Below are positions 9,688 through 17,654 of a DNA stretch of 64,000 nucleotides, piece after piece; within the stretch, counting starts at the first letter, position 1, and the number at the start of each line of letters is the position of its first letter. The stretch covers positions 5,704,001 through 5,768,000 of the forward strand of contig NZ_CP140772.1 of assembly GCF_037893185.1 (NCBI RefSeq). Reading direction: 5' to 3'. The stretch comes from Chitinophaga sp. 180180018-3. Lineage in GTDB: Bacteria; Bacteroidota; Bacteroidia; Chitinophagales; Chitinophagaceae. Under the pieces are notes generated by a model. It saw only the letters and a program-made list of their open reading frames with translations. It was not told the origin of the DNA and did not search any database. Position numbers and translations under genes: made by a program.

Positions 9688-10815
9688 ATGACAAAAACGA
9701 TTATCACTATTTTCTGCTGCCTTTTTTCGCTAGTATCGGTGGCGCAGAAAAAGCATTCCTCCAACACCGGAAAAGCAGCCGTTATACGGATACCTATGGA
9801 GGCTGCCGCCTGGGATTTTCAACCGAACACGGTCAGCTTCCTGGAGTACAAATCTACGCCGGCCCTTGAAGTAAATGGCCCGCGCGATACGGCCATACTA
9901 AAGAATTTCGACTTTGAGGATGGTACAATAGAGTACGACGTAGTACCCCGTGACAGGATGTTCACCTTATTTTTCTTCCGGCGTCAGAACCCGATGGAAA
10001 CAGAATGTTTCTATTTCCGCAGCGGCGAATCGGGCAATGGAGATGCCGTGCAGTATACGCCCTATATTGGCGGCATTAACCTGTGGGATATGATGTACCA
10101 GTACCAGAGTGCCGCCTCTTTGTATATGGACCAATGGAATCATGTGAAGCTGGTGGTTTCCGGCAGGCAGTTACGTGTATACGTGAACGATAGCACGCAT
10201 CCGGTGTTGCAGGTGCCTTACCTGGAGAGTGACAGTAAACATGGCACCCTGGGGTTCAACGGCAGGGCCATCGTTGCCAACCTCGTGGTAAAGCCCGGGC
10301 AAACAGAGGGACTCATTCCGCAGGAAGGCGTTGACATTACGGATAACGATCCCCGTTATCTGCGTAAATGGTTCCTCAGCGAACCGATATCGGTACCCGC
10401 CGATGTTGATTTCAGCAAGACATACATCCCTGGCAAAACCACCACCTGGAACACCATACAGGCTGAGCGAATGGGCCTCATTAATCTCACCCGGCGATTT
10501 GGTAAGAGTGATACCCGGCGGCTGGTGTGGCTGAAAACCAACATCCAAACGGATACCGCGCAGGTAAGGAAAATCAATATGGGTTTCAGCGACGATGTAT
10601 GGGTATTACTGAATGGCAAGCTGGTGTATGTAGATAAAAATCAATACGGCTCGCCCATTGCAAAGGTCCCCGACGGACGCTGTACTGTTGATAACGCTAC
10701 CTTTGAGCTACCGTTGAATAAAGGCGATAATGAGCTCCTGGTGGGCGTAGCCAACAATTTCTACGGATGGGGACTTATTATGCGATTCGATAAGAAGGAA
10801 AGGCTGAGCTACTAG
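9688..10815 (+). CDS. Secreted protein with DUF1080/LamG-like lectin domain and jelly-roll C-terminus
   Basis: A 375-residue exported protein. The ATG at 9688 gives the signal MTKTIITIFCCLFSLVSVAQ; an upstream in-frame ATG at 9598 would add 30 residues lacking signal character. The first 200 residues form a concanavalin-like sandwich (FLEYKSTPALEVNG, FDFEDGTIEYDVVP, WNHVKLVVSGRQLRVYVNDS), as in 3-keto-disaccharide-hydrolase-type DUF1080 and LamG domains. Residues about 225-375 look like a second jelly-roll (INMGFSDDVWVLLNGKLVYV; LPLNKGDNELLVGVANNFYGWG). No catalytic residues can be assigned, so binding is as likely as hydrolysis. It diverges from the membrane-tethered regulator-like gene across 122 bp and is followed by a hairpin terminator. 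Confidence 0.8.
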   Translation: MTKTIITIFCCLFSLVSVAQKKHSSNTGKAAVIRIPMEAAAWDFQPNTVSFLEYKSTPALEVNGPRDTAILKNFDFEDGTIEYDVVPRDRMFTLFFFRRQNPMETECFYFRSGESGNGDAVQYTPYIGGINLWDMMYQYQSAASLYMDQWNHVKLVVSGRQLRVYVNDSTHPVLQVPYLESDSKHGTLGFNGRAIVANLVVKPGQTEGLIPQEGVDITDNDPRYLRKWFLSEPISVPADVDFSKTYIPGKTTTWNTIQAERMGLINLTRRFGKSDTRRLVWLKTNIQTDTAQVRKINMGFSDDVWVLLNGKLVYVDKNQYGSPIAKVPDGRCTVDNATFELPLNKGDNELLVGVANNFYGWGLIMRFDKKERLSY

Positions 10816-10829
10816 CTGATAACAATAAT

Positions 10830-10855
10830 TGGAGCGGAATAAAAATTCCGCTCCA
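10830..10855 (+). terminator. Hairpin terminator after the lectin-like gene
   Basis: A perfect 11-bp stem (TGGAGCGGAAT / ATTCCGCTCCA) around an AAAA loop starts 15 bp after the stop at 10815. The following sequence TTCTC gives only a weak U-tail, so termination may be partial. Confidence 0.65.
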
Positions 10856-10998
10856 TTCTCAGATAACCATTAAGTACATCTGTTCATAATCCTCCCCCTC
10901 TAATAAGTTTCGTTATACAAGCTACACCATCTGCCTGCAACAGGTTTGACATTCACATGAATGTGGCCGCAGTGGCACATTATGTTGTATATTGAGAT

Positions 10999-11799
10999 AT
11001 GAAAAAAAATATCCGCGAGGATGAGCTGTCCGGGCCGGTTTACCGGATGAAATACAGCACTTTTGATGAAAAGGGGACTTGTCTGGGCTCACAACAATCG
11101 ACTTACAACGCCAGGGGCGATCTTATAAAATGGGAAACATGGCTGAGCGACGGGCAGCCTGAAAAGATATTGCTTTATACTTTCGACAACAACGGCGTAT
11201 TACGGGAAGAAACGCTTTCTCTTGCAAGCGGCAAGCCGGTTTACCACAACAACTATTATGAGAATGGCGCGCTGAGAGAAAGTATTTCCTATTACGAAAG
11301 CGGCACCTGGAAAACGCTGTACGACGAAAACGGAGAGGTGTTACAGGAGCTGGAAAACGACAAGCCGGTTTCCCTGGAAACAACAGATCCCTATAACGAA
11401 CAATGGGACACCACTACCACCGTTGCAGAAGATGGCAGTAAAACGGAAAAAGTGTACTATTCCGCATATGGAGACCTGATGGATATTACAGTGAGAGCCT
11501 ACAATCCCCGCCAGCAGCTGTTGGAGGAGACTGTATACAAAGGCACTGTTGCGCTCGGACAGGGCACAGCCGACAGCGTTAAAACATTCCGGTATGACGA
11601 ACATGGCCAGCTAACGGAACAGATCTCCCGCAGAACCTGGAGTGACGGGACTCCTGCCCAAACCATCTTCCGTTATCATCATCAATATGATGAACGGCAC
11701 AACTGGATTGAGAAAACTGAGATCATGAACAATCACGTGACGGGCTTTCAGGATAAAATACAGTTTATCCGCAGGCGTGAAATTGAATATCATCCGTAA
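10999..11799 (+). CDS. Repeat-containing protein with YD/MORN-like strands, function unknown
   Basis: A 266-residue protein made mostly of repeated short beta-hairpin units with consensus like Y..D..G.L..E....: STFDEKGTCLGSQQSTYN, YTFDNNGVLREETLS, YYENGALRESISYYESG, YDENGEVLQEL, FRYDEHGQLTEQISR. Such units occur in MORN/YD/toxin_YwqK-type proteins and form extended beta sheets. There is no signal peptide, TM segment or C-terminal toxin domain, so this is not an Rhs toxin. The stop is 11 bp before the LysR gene on the same strand, suggesting co-transcription. It is preceded by a 183-bp gap holding the upstream terminator. Function unknown. Confidence 0.75.
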   Translation: MKKNIREDELSGPVYRMKYSTFDEKGTCLGSQQSTYNARGDLIKWETWLSDGQPEKILLYTFDNNGVLREETLSLASGKPVYHNNYYENGALRESISYYESGTWKTLYDENGEVLQELENDKPVSLETTDPYNEQWDTTTTVAEDGSKTEKVYYSAYGDLMDITVRAYNPRQQLLEETVYKGTVALGQGTADSVKTFRYDEHGQLTEQISRRTWSDGTPAQTIFRYHHQYDERHNWIEKTEIMNNHVTGFQDKIQFIRRREIEYHP

Positions 11800-11810
11800 A
11801 ACCATGCAGC

Positions 11811-12710
11811 ATGTTATCTAACCGACACCTGATTTTTATGGAAGTAGCCCACCAGAAAAGCTTTTCCAAAGCCAGCCAGGCACTGTTCATTTCCCAACCA
11901 GCGGTAAGCATGCACATCAAAGAACTGGAAGAACAATATAAAACCAAACTTTTCGAGCGTAAAGGGTTGCAGATCGAGCTGACCGAGGCCGGCCAGCTGC
12001 TTTATAACCGCCTGCTCACGGTCAGGCATATACAACAGGAAACTGAATTCGATATTTCCGTCATACACGACCAGCAACAGGCTACCGGTGTGCTGAACCT
12101 CGGCGCCAGCACCACCGCAGCACTGTACATCCTGCCCAAAGTAATGTCGGCATTCCACCGGGAATACCCGCTGGTAGATATCACACTGCTGAACCGGAAC
12201 AGCGAAATCGTGCTACAGGCCCTGCTCGACAAGGAAATAAATATCGGTGTCACGGAAGAAAAAGGGCAACTCAGCAATATCACCTACCAACCATTCCTGA
12301 AAGATCATATAGTGGCCGTTTGCAGTAAGGATAACCCGCTGGCGCGCAAAAAAAACTATTCAGTAAAAGATATCCTGCAGATGCCGGTAGCCATCCGCGA
12401 GCGGGGCAGCGGTACCCTGGAAGCATTAAAAAAAGGGTTGCTGAAAAGCAGGATACGCCTGAACGATCTGAATATCAAAGTACGCCTGGGTGGTACAGAA
12501 GCGCTCAAGAACTTCCTGCTGGAATCTGCATGTGTAGGCTTTCTTTCCACACGCTCCATTGCAAAAGAGCTGCAACATGGAGAGCTTACGATCCTGCATT
12601 TCGACGGGCTGAAGATAGATCGCAGTTTCTATTTCATTCAGCGCAAAGGCGAAACCAGCGATCTGAACAAACGGTTTATCAAAATGGCCAGGGCTATTTA
12701 TGAAACCTGA
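11811..12710 (+). CDS. LysR family transcriptional regulator
   Basis: A 299-residue LysR-type regulator. The N-terminal winged HTH spans about residues 1-62 (MLSNRHLIFMEVAHQKSFSKASQALFISQPAVSMHIKELEEQ, then LFERKG). A linker helix and a periplasmic-binding-protein-like effector domain follow (VLNLGASTTAALYILPKVMSAFHREYPLVDITLLNRNS). The closest well-known groups by pattern are CysL/CbbR-like regulators. The effector is unknown. Unlike the classical divergent arrangement, it lies 11 bp downstream of the repeat-protein gene on the same strand, so its target may be its own operon or elsewhere. The start at 11811 gives the standard family N-terminus. Confidence 0.93.
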   Translation: MLSNRHLIFMEVAHQKSFSKASQALFISQPAVSMHIKELEEQYKTKLFERKGLQIELTEAGQLLYNRLLTVRHIQQETEFDISVIHDQQQATGVLNLGASTTAALYILPKVMSAFHREYPLVDITLLNRNSEIVLQALLDKEINIGVTEEKGQLSNITYQPFLKDHIVAVCSKDNPLARKKNYSVKDILQMPVAIRERGSGTLEALKKGLLKSRIRLNDLNIKVRLGGTEALKNFLLESACVGFLSTRSIAKELQHGELTILHFDGLKIDRSFYFIQRKGETSDLNKRFIKMARAIYET

Positions 12711-12778
12711 TCTTTTATATTTTCAACCGGAAGCGTTTTTTCTGCTTCAGGAAGCACCAACACAACGCTCCACTCATG

Positions 12779-12799
12779 AATCCGCCAGCACGGCGGATT
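12779..12799. terminator. Short perfect hairpin downstream of the LysR gene
   Basis: An 8-bp perfect stem (AATCCGCC / GGCGGATT) with a 5-base loop lies 69 bp after the LysR stop. No T-run follows, so it may be a weak terminator, an mRNA-stabilising hairpin or an inverted-repeat binding site. Confidence 0.35.
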
Positions 12800-12870
12800 G
12801 TCTTCCTACCTCATAAGTATAACTTATGGGTTATAAGATTTTCATATAACGAGGATTATAAGGTAAAACA

Positions 12871-12878
12871 TACTTTTG
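12871..12878 (+). promoter_or_regulatory. Candidate Bacteroidota -7 box upstream of the 89-aa protein gene
   Basis: TACTTTTG matches the TAnnTTTG -7 consensus of Bacteroidota housekeeping promoters at all fixed positions, 26 bp before the ATG at 12905. No convincing -33 TTTG was found at the usual spacing. Confidence 0.35.
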
Positions 12879-12904
12879 AGTCGTACTAAAACGCCGGTTT
12901 CATT

Positions 12905-13174
12905 ATGAACATGCTTTTTTATTATGACGAATTATACAAGGCAGCTGTAGAACGTATCAACAAGCTGGTAGATGTTTCTGTGAATCAGAAAAACATGTTG
13001 ATAGAGCGGCTAAAGAATCAGGCCCCATTTTTAAGCACTACTACAGAAGACATTGACCGGGTTGCCCAAAAGATGATGAATTCACTGGGTATGATACTCT
13101 GCCCTGATGCTGCTGCCGACCTGGCAGGCGGAAGCAAACTCCTGGAAATGGAGATGCAGCTGAATGGAGAGTAG
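12905..13174 (+). CDS. Small hypothetical protein (89 aa)
   Basis: An 89-residue, mostly helical soluble protein beginning MNMLFYYDELYKAAVERINKLVD and ending SLGMILCPDAAADLAGGSKLLEMEMQLNGE. There is no signal peptide, TM segment or recognised motif. Two helices (YKAAVERINKLVDVSVNQKNMLIERL; DIDRVAQKMMNSLGMIL) suggest a small helical bundle, perhaps a partner protein. A candidate -7 promoter element lies 26 bp upstream. It is isolated: 194 bp after LysR and 162 bp before a convergent gene. The intact frame, with a plausible promoter, supports a real gene; function unknown. Confidence 0.65.
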   Translation: MNMLFYYDELYKAAVERINKLVDVSVNQKNMLIERLKNQAPFLSTTTEDIDRVAQKMMNSLGMILCPDAAADLAGGSKLLEMEMQLNGE

Positions 13175-13336
13175 CGTTGTTATATCTTCTTCCGGTAAAT
13201 AATGGTAGCTGTAAAACCGCCGTGAGCTGCAATTTCTGTCATCAGCTCGCTCAATACTGCAATGGTGACAGGTTGACGGTTAAGTACGGAAATGTGCCTA
13301 TGGCTATGTTGTAGATGCCGGCAAAGGTAAGGGTTG

Positions 13337-14914
13337 CTACCTGCATATCTCCTTCCTTAACACCTCTCCTTCTTTCATACCCCGGGTATTAAACTCAATA
13401 GTATTCATTCTCCGATCCCCGGAATAAATGCGGATCTCATAATCAGTATCCTTTTCAAGCGTAAGATTAATCTCTCTTCCCGGTTCCCCAACGAAACACC
13501 AGCCAATACCACGTTGCTTGTTATAAATATAAATACAGGCCCCGTTGAGAGATGGGCAAACCGTACCCGTGAACGGGATTACCAGTGCAGGAGTCATCTT
13601 CTGCAGCGTGTATGCTTCAGGTGTAGTAATACTGTAAATGTCATCGCTGCCCTTACCACCGGGGCGATTGGAAGCAAAATAGGTTCCACCGGGTGTTGTT
13701 ACGAAATAGAAGTCATCGCCCGGTGAATTAACCGGGTAACGAAGATTTTCCGGAGTGGCCCATTGGCTGCGGCTACCGGTAGTACGGAAGATATCGAATC
13801 CTCCCATACCTATCCAGCCTTTGCTCGAAAAATAAAGCGTGCCATCAGGAGCCATTGTGGGAAACTCTTCTTCTTCGCTGGTATTGATGGATGGCCCGCA
13901 GTTCACGGGAGCGCCCCATTTGCCATCGGGTTGTTTTTCGCAATACCAGATATCCGTTGCGCCCTGCCCTCCCGGCATATCGGCCGCGAAATAAAGCACG
14001 TTACCATCATTGCTCAATGTGGCATGTCCCAGGGAATATTCATCCGGTTTGTTATAGGGAAATGCTGCCGGCTGACTCCATTTCCCGGAACTGTCTTTTT
14101 GCGAGGTATAGAGTTCCAGGCGCCGGTAGCCATATTTCACTTTATTGTCTTTCACTGCAGGGATACGTCGGTTGGGATTGGTCATGGTTACATAGGCAGT
14201 GCGATATGCTTTATCGAATGCTGCCGGCCCTACGTGGTAGCGCGACGAGTTAAATGCGGGAGAAAAATCGCTGATGAATACATCTCCATAAGCACTGGTA
14301 TCACCTGTATAAAGATGCTGAAAGTCGCGGCGGGTGCGGCCATACAGATTTTTGTTATAGCGGCTGCCATCATCCAGCTGATGCCGGTAGAGAGAATCTG
14401 ATACAAACACGATGGCTCCCGGGTAGGGGGTAGCGCCCCAATCAGCCCCGCCGGTGTTCAGTCTTTCTACATTACGGATAAAAACCGGCGTAGGTTGTTG
14501 CATCCACTCGGCAGCCATATCGCAGCCAGCTATTCTGTTAGCGGTTTTGGAGCTGTTGTTATAACGGGCATAGGCCGCTTTGGCGGCGGCATATTTGCCC
14601 TGTGATTTTAGCATATCGCCATAGTAAAGACTGGTTTCCGGCGGGGCATCTGTTTTATCGAGCAGGCGGGCATACCAGTTGGCCGCTGCTTCATATTGGT
14701 TAATATAGCGGTATGAATCGGCCAGGCGTTGCAGGATCAGCGTGGTGGTTTTGCTTTTCTGCTTCGCTGCTATGCGCTCATAAAGTGACGCGGCCCGTGC
14801 ATAATCGTATTTATCGAATGCAATAGCAGCCTGTTTATCCAGTGATAACTGTTCCTGGGCGTTTGTGTATGTGAGTATGAAGAAGAATAGAATTACACCT
14901 GCATATTTTTTCAT
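13337..14914 (-). CDS. TPR/PD40 beta-propeller protein paired with PorP/SprF (OmpA domain absent)
   Basis: A 525-residue exported protein with signal MKKYAGVILFFFILTYTNAQ. Residues about 20-135 are TPR-like helical pairs (AIAFDKYDYARAASLYERIAAKQKS, AAANWYARLLDKTDA, AAAKAAYARY). Residues about 140-440 carry PD40/WD40-like propeller blades (LGHATLSNDGNVLYFAADMPGG, EEEFPTMAPDGTLYFSSKG, NSPGDDFYFVTTPGGTYFASNRPGGKGSDDIY). The last 75 residues form a small beta domain with two cysteines. In PorE-like proteins of Bacteroidota the same TPR-PD40 layout ends in an OmpA peptidoglycan-binding domain, and that domain is missing here. It lies 26 bp or more downstream of the PorP/SprF-like gene, so the two are probably one transcript and act together at the outer membrane. 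Confidence 0.85.
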   Translation of the reverse strand: MKKYAGVILFFFILTYTNAQEQLSLDKQAAIAFDKYDYARAASLYERIAAKQKSKTTTLILQRLADSYRYINQYEAAANWYARLLDKTDAPPETSLYYGDMLKSQGKYAAAKAAYARYNNSSKTANRIAGCDMAAEWMQQPTPVFIRNVERLNTGGADWGATPYPGAIVFVSDSLYRHQLDDGSRYNKNLYGRTRRDFQHLYTGDTSAYGDVFISDFSPAFNSSRYHVGPAAFDKAYRTAYVTMTNPNRRIPAVKDNKVKYGYRRLELYTSQKDSSGKWSQPAAFPYNKPDEYSLGHATLSNDGNVLYFAADMPGGQGATDIWYCEKQPDGKWGAPVNCGPSINTSEEEEFPTMAPDGTLYFSSKGWIGMGGFDIFRTTGSRSQWATPENLRYPVNSPGDDFYFVTTPGGTYFASNRPGGKGSDDIYSITTPEAYTLQKMTPALVIPFTGTVCPSLNGACIYIYNKQRGIGWCFVGEPGREINLTLEKDTDYEIRIYSGDRRMNTIEFNTRGMKEGEVLRKEICR

Positions 14915-14940
14915 AGTATCTGTTTAAAATAACACCGCTG

Positions 14941-15960
14941 TTAGAAATATCTCGGACTAATCACCCTGTCCCTTCGTGTGGGGAAGAGGAAGCCAACGGA
15001 TATTTCGTGAGATCCACTTTGGAAAGAAGCCATTTTATTGATGGTCAGATCGTAGGCATATCCTATTCTCAGCTGATTGGTGATATTGAACATGGCGATG
15101 ATGCTGGCCGCATCCAACTGTTCCAGGGCGGGATCCAGGGCAGGTTTGCTCCAGAGTTTCACACCTGTTCTGTAAGAAGCGCCGGCCCATAGCCGGTCGG
15201 CAATAAGGAACATAGCGGTCAGGTCTACGTTGGTAGGCCCTTTAAAATCTTCTTTCACCAGTATGGAAGGTTTGAACTTCAGGTTCTCAGAGAAATTGAA
15301 CACGGCCCCTGCATTCACATACAGGTGCTGGGTTTTCCGAATGGTCCGATACTGATACCCCTGCCAGTAATACCGGGAGGCATCGGTATACAGGGAGAAG
15401 AGGTCCATGACGGAGGCGCCGGCATAAAACCTGGAGGTATAGTAGTAAACACCGAAGCGGGCATCCGGTACCCAGGTTGAGGCCCTTCCGAGAGGAATAG
15501 CCGGGTCGTTGGCATCATTGTATTTCATGGCCTGGCCATCGAGGGCATACTGTGTTACGCCGGCCCCTACCCCAAGGCATAAACGCTTGTCGCCGTCGGC
15601 ATTGAGCGGGATCCGGTAGGAATACATTCCATAAATAGAGGTAGCATCCTGGGGGCCGAGTTTATCGTACATGATCTGCATCCCGAGGCCAACCCGGTTA
15701 TCTTTTGAGGCATTCAGCGCCCCATCTACAGACACGCCCCCTGTTTGAGGGCCGCCGGGAAAATTAACCCATTGTTTGCGGTAAACAGCATTCAGGAACA
15801 GGTCTTCCTTATAACCTGCATAGGCGGGATTTACACTCAGCATATTAAACACATACTGGCTGAATTGTAAATTTTGCTGGGCACTGGAAAGAAGCGGTTG
15901 TCCTGTTAACCCTGCCAGTATCAGGTACAGCGCCAATTTTGGTTTAAAATTCAAACCCAT
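14941..15960 (-). CDS. PorP/SprF family outer-membrane protein (type IX secretion-associated)
   Basis: The product is 339 residues from the ATG at 15960, which gives the signal MGLNFKPKLALYLILAGLTG...SSAQ; upstream in-frame ATGs at 15981 and 16008 are possible. The mature N-terminus QNLQFSQYVFNMLSVNPAYAGYKEDL followed by YRKQWVNFPGGPQTG is the signature of the PorP/SprF family. These outer-membrane barrels, in Bacteroidota with type IX secretion or gliding, help specific large adhesins reach the cell surface. The rest is barrel-like (GVGAGVTQYALDGQ, FGVYYYTSRFYAGASVMDLF). It is co-oriented with the PD40 gene. No large adhesin or C-terminal sorting-domain protein is seen nearby, so the cargo is unknown. 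Confidence 0.92.
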   Translation of the reverse strand: MGLNFKPKLALYLILAGLTGQPLLSSAQQNLQFSQYVFNMLSVNPAYAGYKEDLFLNAVYRKQWVNFPGGPQTGGVSVDGALNASKDNRVGLGMQIMYDKLGPQDATSIYGMYSYRIPLNADGDKRLCLGVGAGVTQYALDGQAMKYNDANDPAIPLGRASTWVPDARFGVYYYTSRFYAGASVMDLFSLYTDASRYYWQGYQYRTIRKTQHLYVNAGAVFNFSENLKFKPSILVKEDFKGPTNVDLTAMFLIADRLWAGASYRTGVKLWSKPALDPALEQLDAASIIAMFNITNQLRIGYAYDLTINKMASFQSGSHEISVGFLFPTRRDRVISPRYF

Positions 15961-16347
15961 AGGAGATCTGTTAAAAATCATGAATATTTTTATCGCAGTG
16001 GTCAACACTATTCATACAGCTTTCTTTCACGACGTCTGAATATTGTTCTAATGTGCTATAAATGGCACCTGGGTGAGTAGGCCATTTTCATCCGGGATAA
16101 TTAAGTTAGGAATACAAATCAACCATTGGATCCGGGTTCACGAACACAGTAAATCTGACAATCTTAATATAATGCTACCCCATCTTCTCTCCGATAAAAG
16201 CGGGCAGGGATCACGTAATGGGGCTATTCCCCGCCTTCATCAATATCTCAGGGAGATTATTTCAATCAGTAACAATAAATTTGTCTTTCTTGTTCATTTA
16301 CAACCATAATTATTTGCTATAATCAGGCATCAGTTGTTGTAAAAACA
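15961..16347. other. Intergenic region upstream of the PorP/SprF gene
   Basis: About 390 bp between two minus-strand genes. It must hold the porP-side promoter. An open frame on the plus strand at 16073-16309 has no protein-like character and I do not call it. AT-rich stretches are present but I saw no clear TTTG/TAnnTTTG pair. Confidence 0.5.
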
Positions 16348-16380
16348 AAAAAGGCAGCTCCGGATAGAAGCTGCCTTTTT
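16348..16380 (-). terminator. Strong intrinsic terminator after the DUF92 gene
   Basis: A perfect 12-bp inverted repeat (AAAAAGGCAGCT / AGCTGCCTTTTT) with a 9-base loop lies 16 bp beyond the DUF92 stop. On the minus strand it runs into TTTTGTTTTT. The A/T tails on both sides mean it could also stop plus-strand transcription. Confidence 0.9.
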
Positions 16381-16395
16381 ATTTATCTGGTAATA

Positions 16396-17100
16396 TTAAA
16401 GCAGGTATAATACCATTGCTACGATGGCGCCAATAAGTGTATTCAGGAAATTCACCGTATTGTTGCCTACAATTTTCTTTCGTTCCAGGGTAGCTCCCAG
16501 CAGGGAATCGGCTATATTTCCCAGTACTCCGCCTATGAACACCCAGATTACCAGTTCGTCCATTCCATAACAGATTCCGTATACCAGGGCCACTACGGCC
16601 GCAGCGCCGGCGCCCCATAAGGTACCTTCCAGGCTGATCACACCATCCAGCCCGCGGGTATCCGGCTTAAAGGTCAGGATATTGTAAGAACGGCGTCCAT
16701 ACAGGATTCCCATTTCCGACGACACCGTATCTGCGGCTGCCGACGCCAGCGCTGCACCCATCATCATCAGATACATACTTTCCAGATCAGGGTTCACGAA
16801 GGCCAGAACAGCCATAATGGTAGCTACGCCGCCATTGGCAAATACCTGTGCAGCATTTCTTTTTTCGGCATGTGGTTCTTTCAGATGTTTTTTGTGGGCG
16901 GTGGCACTCACGCCCAGCACAAAGAAGGTGGCCAACAGTACTGGTCCGCCGTAACCGGCGCAAAAACAGGCTATAAAAGCCATGAACACTGCCAGCAATG
17001 CGGCTGGTACAGTGAGTTTGCGTGTTTTGATGCAGGCAATCGCTACGACACTAAGCGTTACCAGCAACAGCAGCAATTCATAAAAAGAAGATAATTTCAT
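16396..17100 (-). CDS. DUF92 family integral membrane protein
   Basis: A 234-residue polytopic membrane protein (start ATG 17100; an in-frame ATG at 17112 adds MRPV). It shows DUF92 landmarks: FANGGVATIMAVLAF, AAADTVSSEMGILYG, DGVISLEGTLWGAGAA and the C-terminal ADSLLGATLERK...NNTVNFLNTLIGA. Six or seven hydrophobic helices are visible. The family includes TMEM19 and plant VTE6 phytyl-phosphate kinase and is related to CTP-dependent polyprenol kinases. A lipid-phosphate kinase role is therefore possible, but unproven for bacterial members. It lies 36 bp after the DUF5946 gene on the same strand and ends at a strong terminator, so it closes a short transcript with that gene and perhaps the metallo-hydrolase. 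Confidence 0.9.
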   Translation of the reverse strand: MKLSSFYELLLLLVTLSVVAIACIKTRKLTVPAALLAVFMAFIACFCAGYGGPVLLATFFVLGVSATAHKKHLKEPHAEKRNAAQVFANGGVATIMAVLAFVNPDLESMYLMMMGAALASAAADTVSSEMGILYGRRSYNILTFKPDTRGLDGVISLEGTLWGAGAAAVVALVYGICYGMDELVIWVFIGGVLGNIADSLLGATLERKKIVGNNTVNFLNTLIGAIVAMVLYLL

Positions 17101-17109
17101 AACAGGGCG

Positions 17110-17117
17110 CAAAACTA
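17110..17117 (-). promoter_or_regulatory. Candidate -7 box just upstream of the DUF92 gene
   Basis: On the minus strand the bases read TAGTTTTG, a full match to TAnnTTTG, 9 bp before the ATG at 17100. This could give an internal promoter with a very short leader. No -33 element is clear. Confidence 0.25.
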
Positions 17118-17136
17118 TACAAATATCTTATTTGTT

Positions 17137-17628
17137 CTATTTAATGTATGGAGCTGCCTGCTCTTTCACCCAGGCATGGTGAGCGGCCCAGCTGTCCCAT
17201 ACCGACTGTCCCCATTTTTTCATGGCCGCATATAATCCGTCTTCTGTTGTGGCTTTCAATACTTCCTGCACCGTCACCGTTCCGGCCTGAACGGGCAAAG
17301 CGGGCGCTGTCCATGACTGCTTGGCTATAATGCTGTGAATATGCTGCACCTGCTTTCCGGTGTACCCGCATTCAAGCGTCAGATACAACCCTATCAGGGC
17401 ATAGGCAGTGGTAATGCCGCGCGAAATGCCCCCTGAATGCTGTGCCCCATAAGCGTCGACCGCCAGCTGATGATGAAAATCGGGATCTCGGAAAGAAAAA
17501 GTACGACCGGATAACTCATTAAAAAGCTCCTGACATTCGCCGGAAGCATTGTACCGCTCAGAAGGGGCCAGCTGTTGCTCCGGTAAATGCAGCTTACAGC
17601 CTGGACAAATGATTTTATTGTCGCTCAT
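17137..17628 (-). CDS. DUF5946 family protein
   Basis: A 163-residue cytoplasmic protein matching DUF5946 by its landmarks: an N-terminal C-P-G-C (C8, C11), the segment PSERYNASGECQELFNELSG, HHQLAVDAYGAQHSGG and TAYALIGLYLTLECGYTGKQVQHIH. The conserved Cys, His and Asp residues suggest a metal site, but no activity is established for the family. The C-terminal YAAMKKWGQSVWDSWAAHHAWVKEQ is amphipathic. It is 26 bp downstream of the metallo-hydrolase gene and 36 bp upstream of DUF92, so probably part of a three-gene transcript. The start at 17628 is the usual family start. Confidence 0.88.
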   Translation of the reverse strand: MSDNKIICPGCKLHLPEQQLAPSERYNASGECQELFNELSGRTFSFRDPDFHHQLAVDAYGAQHSGGISRGITTAYALIGLYLTLECGYTGKQVQHIHSIIAKQSWTAPALPVQAGTVTVQEVLKATTEDGLYAAMKKWGQSVWDSWAAHHAWVKEQAAPYIK

Positions 17629-17654
17629 AAAGAAAGATTAAACAAGAACAGCTA

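Noticed and set aside
10999..11799. Rhs/YD-repeat polymorphic toxin
   Set aside because: Only 266 residues, no secretion signal, no conserved Rhs core and no variable toxin tail.
13178..13336. Possible 3' remnant of a minus-strand gene (a frame reading LSELMTEIAAHGGFTATIIY)
   Set aside because: Only about 45 codons, no start, interrupted in alternate frames; cannot be separated from chance.
16073..16309. 78-codon plus-strand frame in the gap upstream of the PorP/SprF gene
   Set aside because: No signal, motif or promoter; composition is not protein-like.
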